IMG/VR virus record: IMGVR_UViG_3300018080_002477
Span: 1-23,937 of that record
Origin: a virus
Direction: 5' to 3' (one strand)
DNA: 23,937 nt
A program made the position numbers and the translations under genes. The notes beneath the pieces were generated by a model that did not search any database, had not been told where the DNA came from, and saw nothing but the letters and a program-made list of their open reading frames with translations. Each line of letters starts with the position of its first letter. Within the stretch, counting starts at the first letter, position 1. Positions 8,143-15,793 of this stretch are shown here, piece after piece.

Positions 8143-8411
8143 CGGTCTCCGCTCGCAAGAAACGACGCCCCGGTGCGCCCCGCGTGTGGCTGGTGATCCG
8201 CAAGTCCACGGGCGCGGAGGCTCACCGGGTCGAGGTGACCGGCCAGAGCGAGCGTGCCGTGGAGAAGATCGAGCGAGGGTTGCTCCGCCAGATGTACCGG
8301 GACGCGTACTACGTGGTGCAGGAGACGGAGGCGGACACCCCGGAGGGGCGCAACCGTCTCGCTCGCGAGCTGCTGGCGCAAGAGGGGATCGATGACCAAA
8401 CCCATCCATGA
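8139..8411 (+). CDS. Small basic unknown protein
   Basis: A 90-residue protein starting at GTG 8139, which overlaps the previous stop by GTGA. The N-terminus is strongly basic (ARKKRRPG), followed by a short beta-like segment (RVWLVIRKSTG...HRVEVTG) and helices to the end. No family is recognised. A nucleic-acid-binding role would fit the charge. The frame is open further upstream, but that part is a shadow of the preceding gene, so the GTG is the natural start. The next gene begins inside its last 20 bases. Confidence 0.6.
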   Translation: MTVSARKKRRPGAPRVWLVIRKSTGAEAHRVEVTGQSERAVEKIERGLLRQMYRDAYYVVQETEADTPEGRNRLARELLAQEGIDDQTHP

Positions 8412-8868
8412 CCAGGAGTTCGATGACTACCTCGTGGACAGCGTGTCCATTGACGAGGCGGCCATCACCGACGAGTACATCCGGGTGGCCCCGGATCTGG
8501 CGTACTGGAGCGCCCAGGCGTCGGAGGCGCTGCGGGACGAGATGCTGGCCAAGGCTGCGGCCGACGAGGCCAAGGCGGCGATCAAGGAGGCCGAGGCGCG
8601 GGCGTGGATCGCGGCCAAAGCGGCCCTGGACGCGGACCAGACGATCAAGAAGCCCACGGTGGACCAGATCAACGCCCACACCCAGATCCAGCCTATCCTC
8701 CTCCAGGCGCGCCAACGGCACACCGCCGCCCAGGAGCACTACGCGGACACGGTCGCGGCGCGCAAGAGGGTGGACGGGGTGGTGTCCGCGGTGGGCACCA
8801 AAAGGGAGATGCTGATCTCACTCGGCGCCACCCTGCGCAAAGAGATGGCGGGGGATCCCCCCGGCTAA
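8392..8868 (+). CDS. Helical acidic protein, possible UvsY-like recombination mediator
   Basis: A 158-residue, almost entirely helical protein. The start ATG 8392 has a purine-rich GAGGGG six bases upstream and overlaps the previous gene by 20 bases. The N-terminus is acidic (DQEFDDYLVDSVSIDEAAI). Long Ala/Glu/Lys helices follow, with a KPTVDQINAHTQI segment and a final helix KREMLISLGATLRKEM. This layout (acidic start, helix, loop with a KPT-type motif, C-terminal helix) resembles small phage proteins encoded beside ssDNA-binding protein and recombinase genes, among them UvsY-type mediators that load the recombinase. The gene directly precedes the ssDNA-binding protein and is near RecA, which supports the idea. 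The assignment remains tentative. Confidence 0.5.
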   Translation: MTKPIHDQEFDDYLVDSVSIDEAAITDEYIRVAPDLAYWSAQASEALRDEMLAKAAADEAKAAIKEAEARAWIAAKAALDADQTIKKPTVDQINAHTQIQPILLQARQRHTAAQEHYADTVAARKRVDGVVSAVGTKREMLISLGATLRKEMAGDPPG

Positions 8869-8910
8869 CGGATAACGGACAACAGACAGCAACGGAAAGA
8901 CGGAAACACC
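8867..8910 (+). promoter_or_regulatory. A-rich repeated leader of the ssDNA-binding protein gene
   Basis: This 44-base stretch has 21 A and a single T in an otherwise very GC-rich region. AACGGA occurs at 8867, 8874 and 8891, and again inside the gene at 8917. GACGGAAA occurs near 8899. It is expected to be poorly structured. T4 gp32 is known to repress its own mRNA by binding an unstructured A/U-rich leader, so an analogous operator is a reasonable inference. There is no strong Shine-Dalgarno; GGAAAGACGGA is the nearest purine run. Confidence 0.45.
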
Positions 8911-9858
8911 ATGACCAACGGAAACGATCAAGCCCTCCAGCCCTATCTCGACTACGACCTGGACGTCGCCGCCGAGGCCGCGGAGCAGGCCAAGGAAACC
9001 GCGGCTGCTGAGGCCAGCGTGTTCTTCACCGTCTCCCAGGGGGAGAACGTGGTGCGGATCCTGCCCCCGCCCATGGCGTGGCAGCAGTGGTTCGCGGACA
9101 ACGGCGCCAAGCCGGAGCCGTTCTTTGTCCTGTGGAAGCACTTCTATGAGCGCCCCGACGACCCGGGCCAGTACGTGAGCGTGCCGTGCCCCCGCAAGAT
9201 GAAGGGGGAGCCGTGCCCGATCTGCGCCGAGGCGGCGCGGCTCAAGGCGAGTCAGGACGCCTTGGACCAGGAGTTGGCCAAGGACATGGAGGCTAAGCAC
9301 CGGGTCCTGATGAACGTGATCAACCGGGACCACGAGGCGGCGGGCCCTCTGATCTACGAGGTGTCCTACCCCTACGGCAAGTGGAAGGGGAAGTCCCAGT
9401 ACGAGAAGATCCGCGGCCTCATGGTCGGCCGCGCTCGGCGCAACTTGGTGACCCCCGGGCCCAACGGGTTCGATCTGATCATCACCAAGGAGGGGAGCGG
9501 CCGCCAGGGAACGTCCTACGCGTTCCAGGCGGACATCCGCCCCACCCCGTTGGCGGAGGACCCCCAGGTGGCCCTAGCGTGGATCAATGGCCAGCACGAC
9601 CTCCGGGAGTACGTCAAGGTGCCCACCCCCGCACAGATGGCTGCCATCCTGCGCGGTGACGCCATGAGCCCGGTGATGCTCAACCCGGACGGCACCGAGA
9701 AGGACGGGGGTACCCGTGCCGTGGGTGACGGCACGGCTGGGTCCGCTCCCCGACGTGAGCGCCGCCAACCCGCGCGGGAGCCCCAGGGCCCGTCCGCCGG
9801 GGACTACGTGGACACCACCGCGGTGGAGCGCGACGAGGAAGACGAACTCCAGTTCTAG
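8911..9858 (+). CDS. T4 gp32-like single-stranded DNA-binding protein
   Basis: A 315-residue ssDNA-binding protein that should coat unwound DNA during replication and recombination. After an acidic N-terminal segment comes the core signature NVVRILPPP (47-55), then the zinc site H77...C93...C102-x2-C105 within CPRKMKGEPCPIC, as in gp32-type proteins. The OB-fold region (MNVINRD, IYEVSYPYGKW, FDLIITKEG) follows. An Arg/Pro/Gly-rich linker leads to an acidic tail ERDEEDELQF, the usual protein-interaction tip. It lies between the putative mediator and recA, the expected partners. Start ATG 8911 follows the unusual A-rich leader described separately. Confidence 0.88.
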   Translation: MTNGNDQALQPYLDYDLDVAAEAAEQAKETAAAEASVFFTVSQGENVVRILPPPMAWQQWFADNGAKPEPFFVLWKHFYERPDDPGQYVSVPCPRKMKGEPCPICAEAARLKASQDALDQELAKDMEAKHRVLMNVINRDHEAAGPLIYEVSYPYGKWKGKSQYEKIRGLMVGRARRNLVTPGPNGFDLIITKEGSGRQGTSYAFQADIRPTPLAEDPQVALAWINGQHDLREYVKVPTPAQMAAILRGDAMSPVMLNPDGTEKDGGTRAVGDGTAGSAPRRERRQPAREPQGPSAGDYVDTTAVERDEEDELQF

Positions 9859-9969
9859 GGGGAGCCTGGGGACCAGCGGGCGGTGTCCCTTGCATTGAAA
9901 CAACACCCGCAGTCGCGCCACGGGGACCGTTCTTGCCCCCGGGGGCGCGGCGCCTTTTGAGGACCGACC
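9859..9969 (+). promoter_or_regulatory. ssb-recA intergenic region with inverted repeats
   Basis: This 111-base gap is unusually long for the block. It contains GGTGT (9882) and ACACC (9903) flanking an AT-richer loop with TTGCATTGAAA, then a 12-bp palindrome GCCCCCGGGGGC (9935-9946), and a GGCGCGGCGCC stretch running into TTTT (9955-9958). TTGAAA at 9895 resembles a -35 element, but I see no fitting -10. It could hold a weak terminator or an operator; function is uncertain. GAGGA at 9959-9963 serves as the recA ribosome site. Confidence 0.35.
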
Positions 9970-10980
9970 ATGCCACGGAAAAAGAAAGACCCCAAACCCG
10001 CCGCCACCGCGGACAGCCCCCTCACCTCCGCCCTGGATGCCATCCAGGCCAAGTATGGCGGGGAGGCGGCCCGGCGCCTGGGTTCCGCGTCCGACTTCAA
10101 GCACGACGTGATCAGCACCGGGTCCATGGGCCTGGACGACGCCATCGGCGTGGGCGGCCTTCCACGGGGGCGGATCGTGGAGGTGTACGGCCCGGAGTCG
10201 AGCGGCAAGACCACCCTGTGCCTCCACGTGATCGCGGAGGCGCAACGGCTCGGCCTGCCCGCCGCGTTCGTGGACGCCGAGCACGCCCTGGACCCCGTGT
10301 ACGCGGAGGCCATCGGGGTCAACACCGACGACCTCCTGATCTCGCAGCCGGATTACGGCGAGATGGCGCTGGGTGTGGTGGACATGGTGGTGCGCACCGG
10401 GGGGTTCGGCGTGGTGGTGGTGGACAGCGTGGCCGCCCTCACCCCCAAGGCGGAACTGGACGGGGAGATCGAGGACCAGCCCATGGCCCTCCAGGCGCGC
10501 ATGATGTCCAAGGTGATGCGCCGCCTCACCGCAGCCACGTCCAAGAACGGCACCCTGGTCCTGTTCATCAACCAGACCCGGTCCAAGGTGGGCAAGTTCT
10601 TCGGCTCCCCCACCACCACCAGCGGCGGCAACGCCCTCAAGTTCTACTCCAGCGTGCGCCTGGAGGTGCGCCGGATCTCCGCGGTCAAGAGCGGGGAGCA
10701 GACCGTGGCCATGAAGACCAAGGTCAAGGTGGTCAAGAACAAGGTGGCGCGGCCGTTCCAGGAGGCCGAGTTCGACATTGCGTTCGGGGTGGGGATCGAC
10801 CAGGCCGCGGAAGTGATCGACGCCGCCGTGATCGCCGGGGTGATGGACAAGAAGGGCAGTTTCTACGCCTACAAGGGGGAGAACGTGGCCCAGGGGCGCG
10901 CCAACGCCATCACGTACCTCCGAGAGCACCCCAAGATCATGGAAGCGATCCGACGGAAGGTGCGCAAGGTAGGGGTGTGA
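9970..10980 (+). CDS. recA: RecA recombinase
   Basis: A 336-residue RecA that should form filaments on ssDNA and drive strand exchange during phage recombination and repair. Walker A is GPESSGKTT (residues 74-82). Other matches are AFVDAEHALDP, VVVVDSVAAL (Walker B), the LFINQTRSKVG segment before loop L2, and TTSGGNALKFYSSVRLEVRR. It is close to the length of bacterial RecA, with a short, slightly basic C-terminus instead of the long acidic tail. It is of cellular RecA type, not T4 UvsX type. A GAGGA ribosome site lies six bases before ATG. Its stop overlaps the GTG of the sbcD-like gene, tying it to the SbcCD nuclease. Confidence 0.96.
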   Translation: MPRKKKDPKPAATADSPLTSALDAIQAKYGGEAARRLGSASDFKHDVISTGSMGLDDAIGVGGLPRGRIVEVYGPESSGKTTLCLHVIAEAQRLGLPAAFVDAEHALDPVYAEAIGVNTDDLLISQPDYGEMALGVVDMVVRTGGFGVVVVDSVAALTPKAELDGEIEDQPMALQARMMSKVMRRLTAATSKNGTLVLFINQTRSKVGKFFGSPTTTSGGNALKFYSSVRLEVRRISAVKSGEQTVAMKTKVKVVKNKVARPFQEAEFDIAFGVGIDQAAEVIDAAVIAGVMDKKGSFYAYKGENVAQGRANAITYLREHPKIMEAIRRKVRKVGV

Positions 10981-12152
10981 GAGTCGCAACCGTAGCCGAC
11001 GTGCATGTAGCCAATCACCGCCGCCACGGCGGGGAGGTGGTGGCGGGGATCAACCGCCGCGGCCAACTAACCGGGGCGGTGTTTTCCCGCGCCGTGTCCC
11101 GCGCCAGGATGGACGGGGCCAACCTGTTCGTGTGCGCGGGGGACCTGTTCGACAGCCTCCACGTCCCGCCCCAGATCGTGGCCATGGCCCAGGCGGCGCT
11201 GTCCAAGGAGGGGGCCAACGAGGACTATGGCCCGGGGGACCACTGGGGCCAGTTGGTCCTGGGGAATCACGAGCACGGGAGCGAGACGCAGGGGGACCAC
11301 GCCTTGGGACCCATGGCCCCGGTGGCCGACGTGGTGGACCGTCCCAAGGTGCTGTCCCAGGATGGCGCCGCGGTGGTCCTGGTCCCCTACGCCCCCGGGA
11401 AGGCCGAGGACGTGATCCGTGCGGCTCTGGCCTACACGGACGTGGGCGCCGGGTGGCCGGAGGGAGCGCTTTTGGTCCTGCACATGGGGATCAAAGATGC
11501 CCGGACTCCCCCGTGGCTCGCGGGCGCGGAGGGGGCCATCGACGTGAACACCCTGGCGGAGATCGCCAACGAGTGGGGGTTCTCGTCGGTCCTGGCCGGG
11601 GACTGGCACGAGCACCGGTCGTGGAGGTTCGACAACGGCCTGGAGATCATGCAGGTGGGCGCGCTGTGCCCTACAGGGTGGGACAACCCATCCACCGTCC
11701 GCCAACTGGACCCGGGGCGCGACCCCTACGGGTCCTTGATCACGTGGGACAGCGCCAGCGCCCCCGGGGAGCGCCTACGACGGGAGGTGATCCACGGCCC
11801 CCGGTTCGTCAAGACCGCCAACGTCCGGGACGCGATCACGGCCGCCAGTGACACCCACCGAGGGTCGGGCAATCAGGTGTACGTCCAGATCGTGGCGAGC
11901 CCGGATGCGGTGGCCGCCGTCAACGCTGCGTTCGCGGAGAGCGACGCCCACCCGGCGGGGTACGAGGTGGTGGTGGACTCGGAGGATGTTCGGCGCCGGA
12001 TCGAGTCGGCGGCCATGAGCGCCCGGGATGCGGAGACGGTGGAACGAGCCGTGGCGGAGTACGTGGGCATGGCCCCCTTTGAGGGGGATCCCGACCGGGA
12101 TGAGGTTCTCCGCCTGGTGCGCCACTACGTCACCGCGGAGGGGGTAGTCTAG
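10977..12152 (+). CDS. sbcD: SbcD/Mre11-like nuclease subunit
   Basis: A 391-residue calcineurin-type phosphoesterase, the nuclease subunit of an SbcCD (T4 gp47/46) complex that trims DNA ends for recombination. Metal-binding motifs run in order: DVH (D8, H10), GDLFDS (55-60), GNHE (96-99), a histidine in VLHMGIKD, and GDWHEH. The C-terminal part (after about residue 260) is the capping and SbcC-binding region. The GTG start overlaps the recA stop (GTGTGA). Its stop overlaps the GTG of a small gene inserted before sbcC, in contrast to the usual direct sbcD-sbcC order. Confidence 0.9.
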   Translation: MRVATVADVHVANHRRHGGEVVAGINRRGQLTGAVFSRAVSRARMDGANLFVCAGDLFDSLHVPPQIVAMAQAALSKEGANEDYGPGDHWGQLVLGNHEHGSETQGDHALGPMAPVADVVDRPKVLSQDGAAVVLVPYAPGKAEDVIRAALAYTDVGAGWPEGALLVLHMGIKDARTPPWLAGAEGAIDVNTLAEIANEWGFSSVLAGDWHEHRSWRFDNGLEIMQVGALCPTGWDNPSTVRQLDPGRDPYGSLITWDSASAPGERLRREVIHGPRFVKTANVRDAITAASDTHRGSGNQVYVQIVASPDAVAAVNAAFAESDAHPAGYEVVVDSEDVRRRIESAAMSARDAETVERAVAEYVGMAPFEGDPDRDEVLRLVRHYVTAEGVV

Positions 12153-12484
12153 TGGCCATGGAACACACCCCCGATCGTCCCTTCGGTCTGCCCCCGGCGG
12201 TGGTCCGCGCGTGCTACCAGGACGCGGCGGATCGGGACCAGGGGGTCCCCCGGTACCTCGTGTTCGCCCACAACCTGGAGGTGGCCGCGGCCCGCCACCG
12301 ATGTCAGACGGACCCCGTCTTGGCGCCGATCGTTCGGGAGTTCCACCTCCTGCGGTTTCACGCCGACCGCCTTTCCGCCACACTGGAGAGCGCGCTAGAT
12401 CTGATCGACCGCGACCCCCGGATGGACGTGCGGCCTGGCCGCCAGATCGTGTCCGACTACAAGGCCGCGCTCCGCACAGACTGA
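12152..12484 (+). CDS. Small unknown protein between sbcD and sbcC
   Basis: A 110-residue protein starting at GTG 12152 (overlapping the sbcD stop) or ATG 12158. It is mainly helical (AVVRACYQDAADRDQ, EVAAARHRCQ, LSATLESALDLIDRD) with no recognised motif. Overlap on both sides (its stop forms TGATG with the sbcC start) means it is co-translated with both nuclease subunits. A role with the SbcCD complex is inferred only from that position. Confidence 0.6.
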   Translation: MAMEHTPDRPFGLPPAVVRACYQDAADRDQGVPRYLVFAHNLEVAAARHRCQTDPVLAPIVREFHLLRFHADRLSATLESALDLIDRDPRMDVRPGRQIVSDYKAALRTD

Positions 12485-14190
12485 TGCGTGTTTCCGAGAT
12501 CTACCTCCGCGGCGTAACCCGCCATTCTCGTACCACCCTCACCCTCCCCGACACTGGGGTGGTCCTGGTCACCGGGGACAACGGGAGCGGCAAGAGCACC
12601 CTGATCGAGGCGGTGCCCCTCACAGTGTGGGGCAAGACCCTCCGAGGGGCGCCGTTGTGGAACGAGGGGCTTCTGGACCCGTCCAAGATCAGCGCCGCCG
12701 TCCGGGTGGGGGGCGTCCTGTACCGCCGCACCCCCAAGGGGCGGGTCAAGGTCAAGTGGGACAACGGCCCCAAGCACGACAGCACCACCAAGGCCCAGGC
12801 CGAACTGGACGCCAAGTTCGGGTCGTTCGACCAGTGGCGCCGGTCGTGTGTCCTGTCCAGCCAGGACGCGGCCAACTTCACCATGGCCACTGATGCCGAC
12901 CGCAAGCGCATGATCGAAGCCCTCACGGGGGCTGGGGGCCTGGAGGGTGCGTACCGTGCCGCCCTGGCTGACCTCCGCACCCTGGAGAAGGACGCCGCGG
13001 GGGTGGGGGCAGACCTCCGGGTGGTCCAGGAGAGGGTGGCGGGGATCCGCACGCGTCTCGCTGGCTTGGTCCCACCCGATGGGGACCTGGGACCACCCCC
13101 TGACTACGACCCGGATGCAGCGTCGAGCCTGCGGGACCTCCAGACCCAGACCACCCGGGACATCCGGGAACGGTCCCAGGAGATCCGCAAGGTGGAGGGG
13201 ACGGGCCGGGACGCCAAGGCCGCGGCCATGGACGCTCGCCGCCAGCGGGACCGCTTGTCCGCGGCCAACTGCCCCACGTGCGGCCAGCCGATCGGGGACG
13301 ACCTCCGCGCGTCCTTGGAGGACGCGGTGGCCAAGGCCGAGGCCGCTGCTGCCGCCAAGGAGCAGGAGATCCAGAACGCGGTGGCCGACCTGGAGGCCGA
13401 CCTGGCCGATCTCCGCCGGGAGCAGGCCGACCTGTCCACCGAGATCGACAAGGCCGCCACCGCGGCCGCTGCCGCCGCTGCCTACGACCGGGAGAAGTCC
13501 CACCGTGACGGCCTGGAGGACCAACGGGCCCAGGCCACGGCCGACCTGATCGCCGCCAAGCAGGAACAGGCCGCCCTGGAAGTCCAGGCCGAGACCACCG
13601 CCGCGGCGCTCGTCAACCTCAAGGCCGCCGTCAAAACCTTGGGGACCAAGGGGGTGCGGGCACACCTCCTGGGCAAGACGATCTCCGCCATCGAGGCGGC
13701 CGCCAACGCGTGGCTCGGCCGGATCTGCCACGGCAACCTCCGCCTGGTCCTTCGCCCCTACGGCACCAAGAAGGACGGCGGGGTCAAGGATCAAGTGGCC
13801 TTGTCCATCGAGACGGACCACAACACCCAGGCCGCCGCCCTTCTGGAGGACGACGACGCTGCGGTGGCCGAGGCCGAGGCCCTGGCGGGTGATGGCGGGC
13901 GCGGGTACGCGTCTGCCAGCGGCGGAGAGCGTCGTCGTGTGGACGTGGCCCTGATGTTTGCCCTAGCCCAAGTGGCCGAGGCGGCGCGTGGGGAACGTCA
14001 CAGCACGATCTTCTGCGACGAGATCTTTGACGCCTTGGACGCGGACGGGGTGGCCCGGGTATCTGCCGCCGTGGGGGAACTGGCGCAGGACCGCACCGTG
14101 GTGGTGATCGCGCACCAGGCCGCCCAGGCGCTCCGCGCCGTGGCTCGCGAGCACTGGCACGTGACCCAGGGGGTCCTTGCCCGCGTGTGA
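12484..14190 (+). CDS. sbcC: SbcC/Rad50-like ATPase
   Basis: A 568-residue SMC-like ATPase that pairs with the SbcD nuclease. Walker A is GDNGSGKST (31-39). The Q-loop region includes CVLSSQDAANF. Two coiled-coil arms flank a zinc hook CPTC (C263, C266). The C-terminal half has the ABC signature SGGERRR (from S479) and Walker B IFCDEIFDALD (D512, E513). The length matches phage gp46-type proteins, with much shorter coils than bacterial SbcC. ATG 12484 overlaps the preceding stop (TGATG). The coiled-coil arms are Ala/Glu/Asp-rich, as expected. Confidence 0.93.
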   Translation: MRVSEIYLRGVTRHSRTTLTLPDTGVVLVTGDNGSGKSTLIEAVPLTVWGKTLRGAPLWNEGLLDPSKISAAVRVGGVLYRRTPKGRVKVKWDNGPKHDSTTKAQAELDAKFGSFDQWRRSCVLSSQDAANFTMATDADRKRMIEALTGAGGLEGAYRAALADLRTLEKDAAGVGADLRVVQERVAGIRTRLAGLVPPDGDLGPPPDYDPDAASSLRDLQTQTTRDIRERSQEIRKVEGTGRDAKAAAMDARRQRDRLSAANCPTCGQPIGDDLRASLEDAVAKAEAAAAAKEQEIQNAVADLEADLADLRREQADLSTEIDKAATAAAAAAAYDREKSHRDGLEDQRAQATADLIAAKQEQAALEVQAETTAAALVNLKAAVKTLGTKGVRAHLLGKTISAIEAAANAWLGRICHGNLRLVLRPYGTKKDGGVKDQVALSIETDHNTQAAALLEDDDAAVAEAEALAGDGGRGYASASGGERRRVDVALMFALAQVAEAARGERHSTIFCDEIFDALDADGVARVSAAVGELAQDRTVVVIAHQAAQALRAVAREHWHVTQGVLARV

Positions 14191-14205
14191 CGCGCTAGGT
14201 AGGGT
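14177..14205 (+). promoter_or_regulatory. Possible promoter just before the exported-protein gene
   Basis: TTGCCC (14177-14182) and TAGGGT (14200-14205) are 17 bases apart, a sigma-70-like spacing. The start codon at 14215 is nine bases after the -10-like box, so the transcript would be leaderless or nearly so. In GC-rich DNA such matches can be chance. Confidence 0.3.
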
Positions 14206-14214
14206 CACCGGCTT

Positions 14215-14964
14215 ATGGAACAGCTCTACGCATGGCTGCTCGCCCTTTTCATCACTCCCGGCGCCCTGTCCGGCCTCCCGGCCGACGCACCGGCGCTGGT
14301 GGACCCCATGGACCCCATGGAGTCCAGCCTGTTCGTGGACGCGGTGTTCGAAGACATCCCGGACGGGATTGTCACAGACCTGTGCCTGGTGGAGAGCGGC
14401 GGTTGCACGCGGCCGGTGGGGATCCACAGCCGGGACGGGTGGACTGGGGCCCACATCCTCCCCAAGCTCATGGAGCGGGGCCGCCTGCCCCAGTGGTGCC
14501 CGTTCTACTGGGGGATCGAGGATCACCCCGTGGACCTGGCCACCCGGGGCAATCACGGCCAGGTGGCCGGGTACGCCCTCCACGACTTGGGGGCGTGCGT
14601 CCCCCCGGAGATCCTGGACGTGCCCTTGTGGTCGGCCCTCCGCGCCGCGATCCGAGCGCGCCAGGTGTGCCGCCGCCACTACAACCGGGAATCCAAGGCC
14701 CTCCGCGCCGAGGAGATCTCCGAGCGAACACCCTGCACCAGCGAGGACGTGCGCCACGCCTGGGCCGGGTACGGCAAGGACAGGACCAAGGTGGAGGCGG
14801 CCTGGCACAAGCACGTCCCCAAGTGGCGGCGCCTCCGAGCGGGGCTCACGGACTGGCGGACCCGGTGCCAAAAGCACGGCAACTGCTCGGACAGTCTGGC
14901 GGTGCGCCCCACACTGGAGGACTTCCGCCGCCGAGCTGACCCAGACAAGGACGCCCGGTGGTAG
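14215..14964 (+). CDS. Possible exported lysozyme-like protein
   Basis: A 249-residue protein. The first 22 residues (MEQLYAWLLALFITPGALSG) form a hydrophobic segment that could be a signal peptide or anchor, although its positive charge is missing. The next region contains LCLVESGGC (E60, S61), like the catalytic ES of lytic transglycosylases, followed by GIHSRDGWTGAHI and RGNHGQVAGYALHDLG, compatible with a lysozyme fold. Several Cys (57, 64, 95, 128, 152) could form disulfides, fitting an exported protein. The C-terminal part is basic and helical. A muralytic role is a guess. A new transcription unit may start here, since the gap to sbcC holds a promoter-like sequence. Confidence 0.5.
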   Translation: MEQLYAWLLALFITPGALSGLPADAPALVDPMDPMESSLFVDAVFEDIPDGIVTDLCLVESGGCTRPVGIHSRDGWTGAHILPKLMERGRLPQWCPFYWGIEDHPVDLATRGNHGQVAGYALHDLGACVPPEILDVPLWSALRAAIRARQVCRRHYNRESKALRAEEISERTPCTSEDVRHAWAGYGKDRTKVEAAWHKHVPKWRRLRAGLTDWRTRCQKHGNCSDSLAVRPTLEDFRRRADPDKDARW

Positions 14965-15047
14965 TCCCCTCGGATGACCGGCTCATGCTCCGGGTGGCCT
15001 TGGCGCTGGTGACCGGCCTGGCTATCCTGGGGGTGTGGCCCCGGTGA
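14958..15047 (+). CDS. 29-residue single-pass membrane peptide
   Basis: A GTG-initiated frame that overlaps the preceding stop by seven bases and ends at TGA 15045-15047, inside the start of the RuvC-like gene. After a short polar start it is one hydrophobic helix (LMLRVALALVTGLAILGVWP). An internal ATG at 14985 would give 20 residues. Its position after a putative muralytic protein suggests a holin-like or lysis-related peptide. Very short frames like this can also be chance. Confidence 0.35.
   Translation: MVVPSDDRLMLRVALALVTGLAILGVWPR
15000..15028 (+). promoter_or_regulatory. Possible leaderless promoter of the RuvC-like gene
   Basis: TTGGCG (15000-15005) and TATCCT (15023-15028) are 17 bases apart. 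The GTG start at 15035 begins six bases after the -10-like box, where transcription would be expected to begin, and no Shine-Dalgarno is present. It lies within the small membrane-peptide frame. Confidence 0.3.
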
Positions 15048-15478
15048 ACTACCTGGGGGTGGACCCTGGCAAGTCCGGCGCCATGGCGGTGGTGGACGGG
15101 GACGGGGGTCTGGTGGAGGTGATCCGCCTGGACAACACCCTGCGCGACGTGTGGGAGTGGCTCGACCGCCACCGCGCGGAGATCTCGTTCGCCGTGCTGG
15201 AGAAGGTGAGCGCCATGCCCAAGCAGGGGGTGGCGAGCACCTTCAAGTTCGGCATGTCGTTCGGCCACTGCGAGATGGCCCTGGCGGCGGCCGGGGTGCG
15301 GTACGAACTGGTGACCCCCGCCAAGTGGCAGGGGGCCATGTCCTGCCGGTCCAAGGGGGACAAGAACGTCACCAAGGCCCGCGCCCAGCAGTTGTTCCCG
15401 GGGGCCAAGGTGGTCCATGCCACCGCCGACGCCCTCCTCCTGGCGGACTACGCACGCAGGATCCGCACGGTGGAGTAG
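15035..15478 (+). CDS. RuvC-like Holliday junction resolvase
   Basis: A 147-residue RNase H-fold nuclease expected to cut branched DNA before packaging. GVDPGKSGA (D10) is the first metal motif, AVLEKVSAMPKQGVAST supplies E56 and the typical phage/bacterial RuvC loop, and HATADALLLADY (H128, D132) is the C-terminal acidic motif. The STFKFGMSFG and VTPAKWQGAM segments also match this family. Start GTG 15035 or GTG 15044, three codons later, are both possible. The gene completes a recombination set with RecA, SbcCD and ssDNA-binding protein. Confidence 0.85.
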   Translation: MAPVNYLGVDPGKSGAMAVVDGDGGLVEVIRLDNTLRDVWEWLDRHRAEISFAVLEKVSAMPKQGVASTFKFGMSFGHCEMALAAAGVRYELVTPAKWQGAMSCRSKGDKNVTKARAQQLFPGAKVVHATADALLLADYARRIRTVE

Positions 15479-15517
15479 GACTGGACGGGCACCCCGGGGG
15501 TGGGGCACACTGCCACC

Positions 15518-15793
15518 ATGCGTCGTGCCTCCCTGGTCCTGCTCGCGGTCCTGCTCCTCCCCCTGGGGGGTTGCCTCAAGAAGACTCTCCGCCACCCCGC
15601 GGAAGATCACCACGTCCAGACCAAGGCCGTGGCCGCGTCCTGTGAGGCGGACGGGTACGGCAACGGCAAGTGTACGCAGGACGACCTGGACGCCATGGCC
15701 AAGCAGGCCGAGTGCATCGACGCGATCGTCAAGGGTGAGGACTGCGACGACGCCCCCGCCGCCGATGGCGGTGAGGAAGGCGGCGGCCAGTGA
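15518..15793 (+). CDS. Small lipoprotein
   Basis: A 91-residue protein with a clear lipoprotein signal: MRRA, a hydrophobic core of Leu/Val, then the lipobox LGGC with the lipid-attachment Cys at residue 19. The mature part is about 73 residues with Cys at 48, 58, 72 and 81 and an acidic, Gly-rich end. It should be anchored in a membrane facing outward. Phage lipoproteins include outer-membrane spanins and superinfection-exclusion proteins; which applies here cannot be told. ATG 15518 was chosen because the signal peptide begins there. The stop overlaps the GTG of the next gene. Confidence 0.7.
   Translation: MRRASLVLLAVLLLPLGGCLKKTLRHPAEDHHVQTKAVAASCEADGYGNGKCTQDDLDAMAKQAECIDAIVKGEDCDDAPAADGGEEGGGQ

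Noticed and set aside
9890-9923. recA promoter from TTGAAA at 9895
   Set aside because: The -35-like box is good, but no acceptable -10 lies 16-18 bases downstream.
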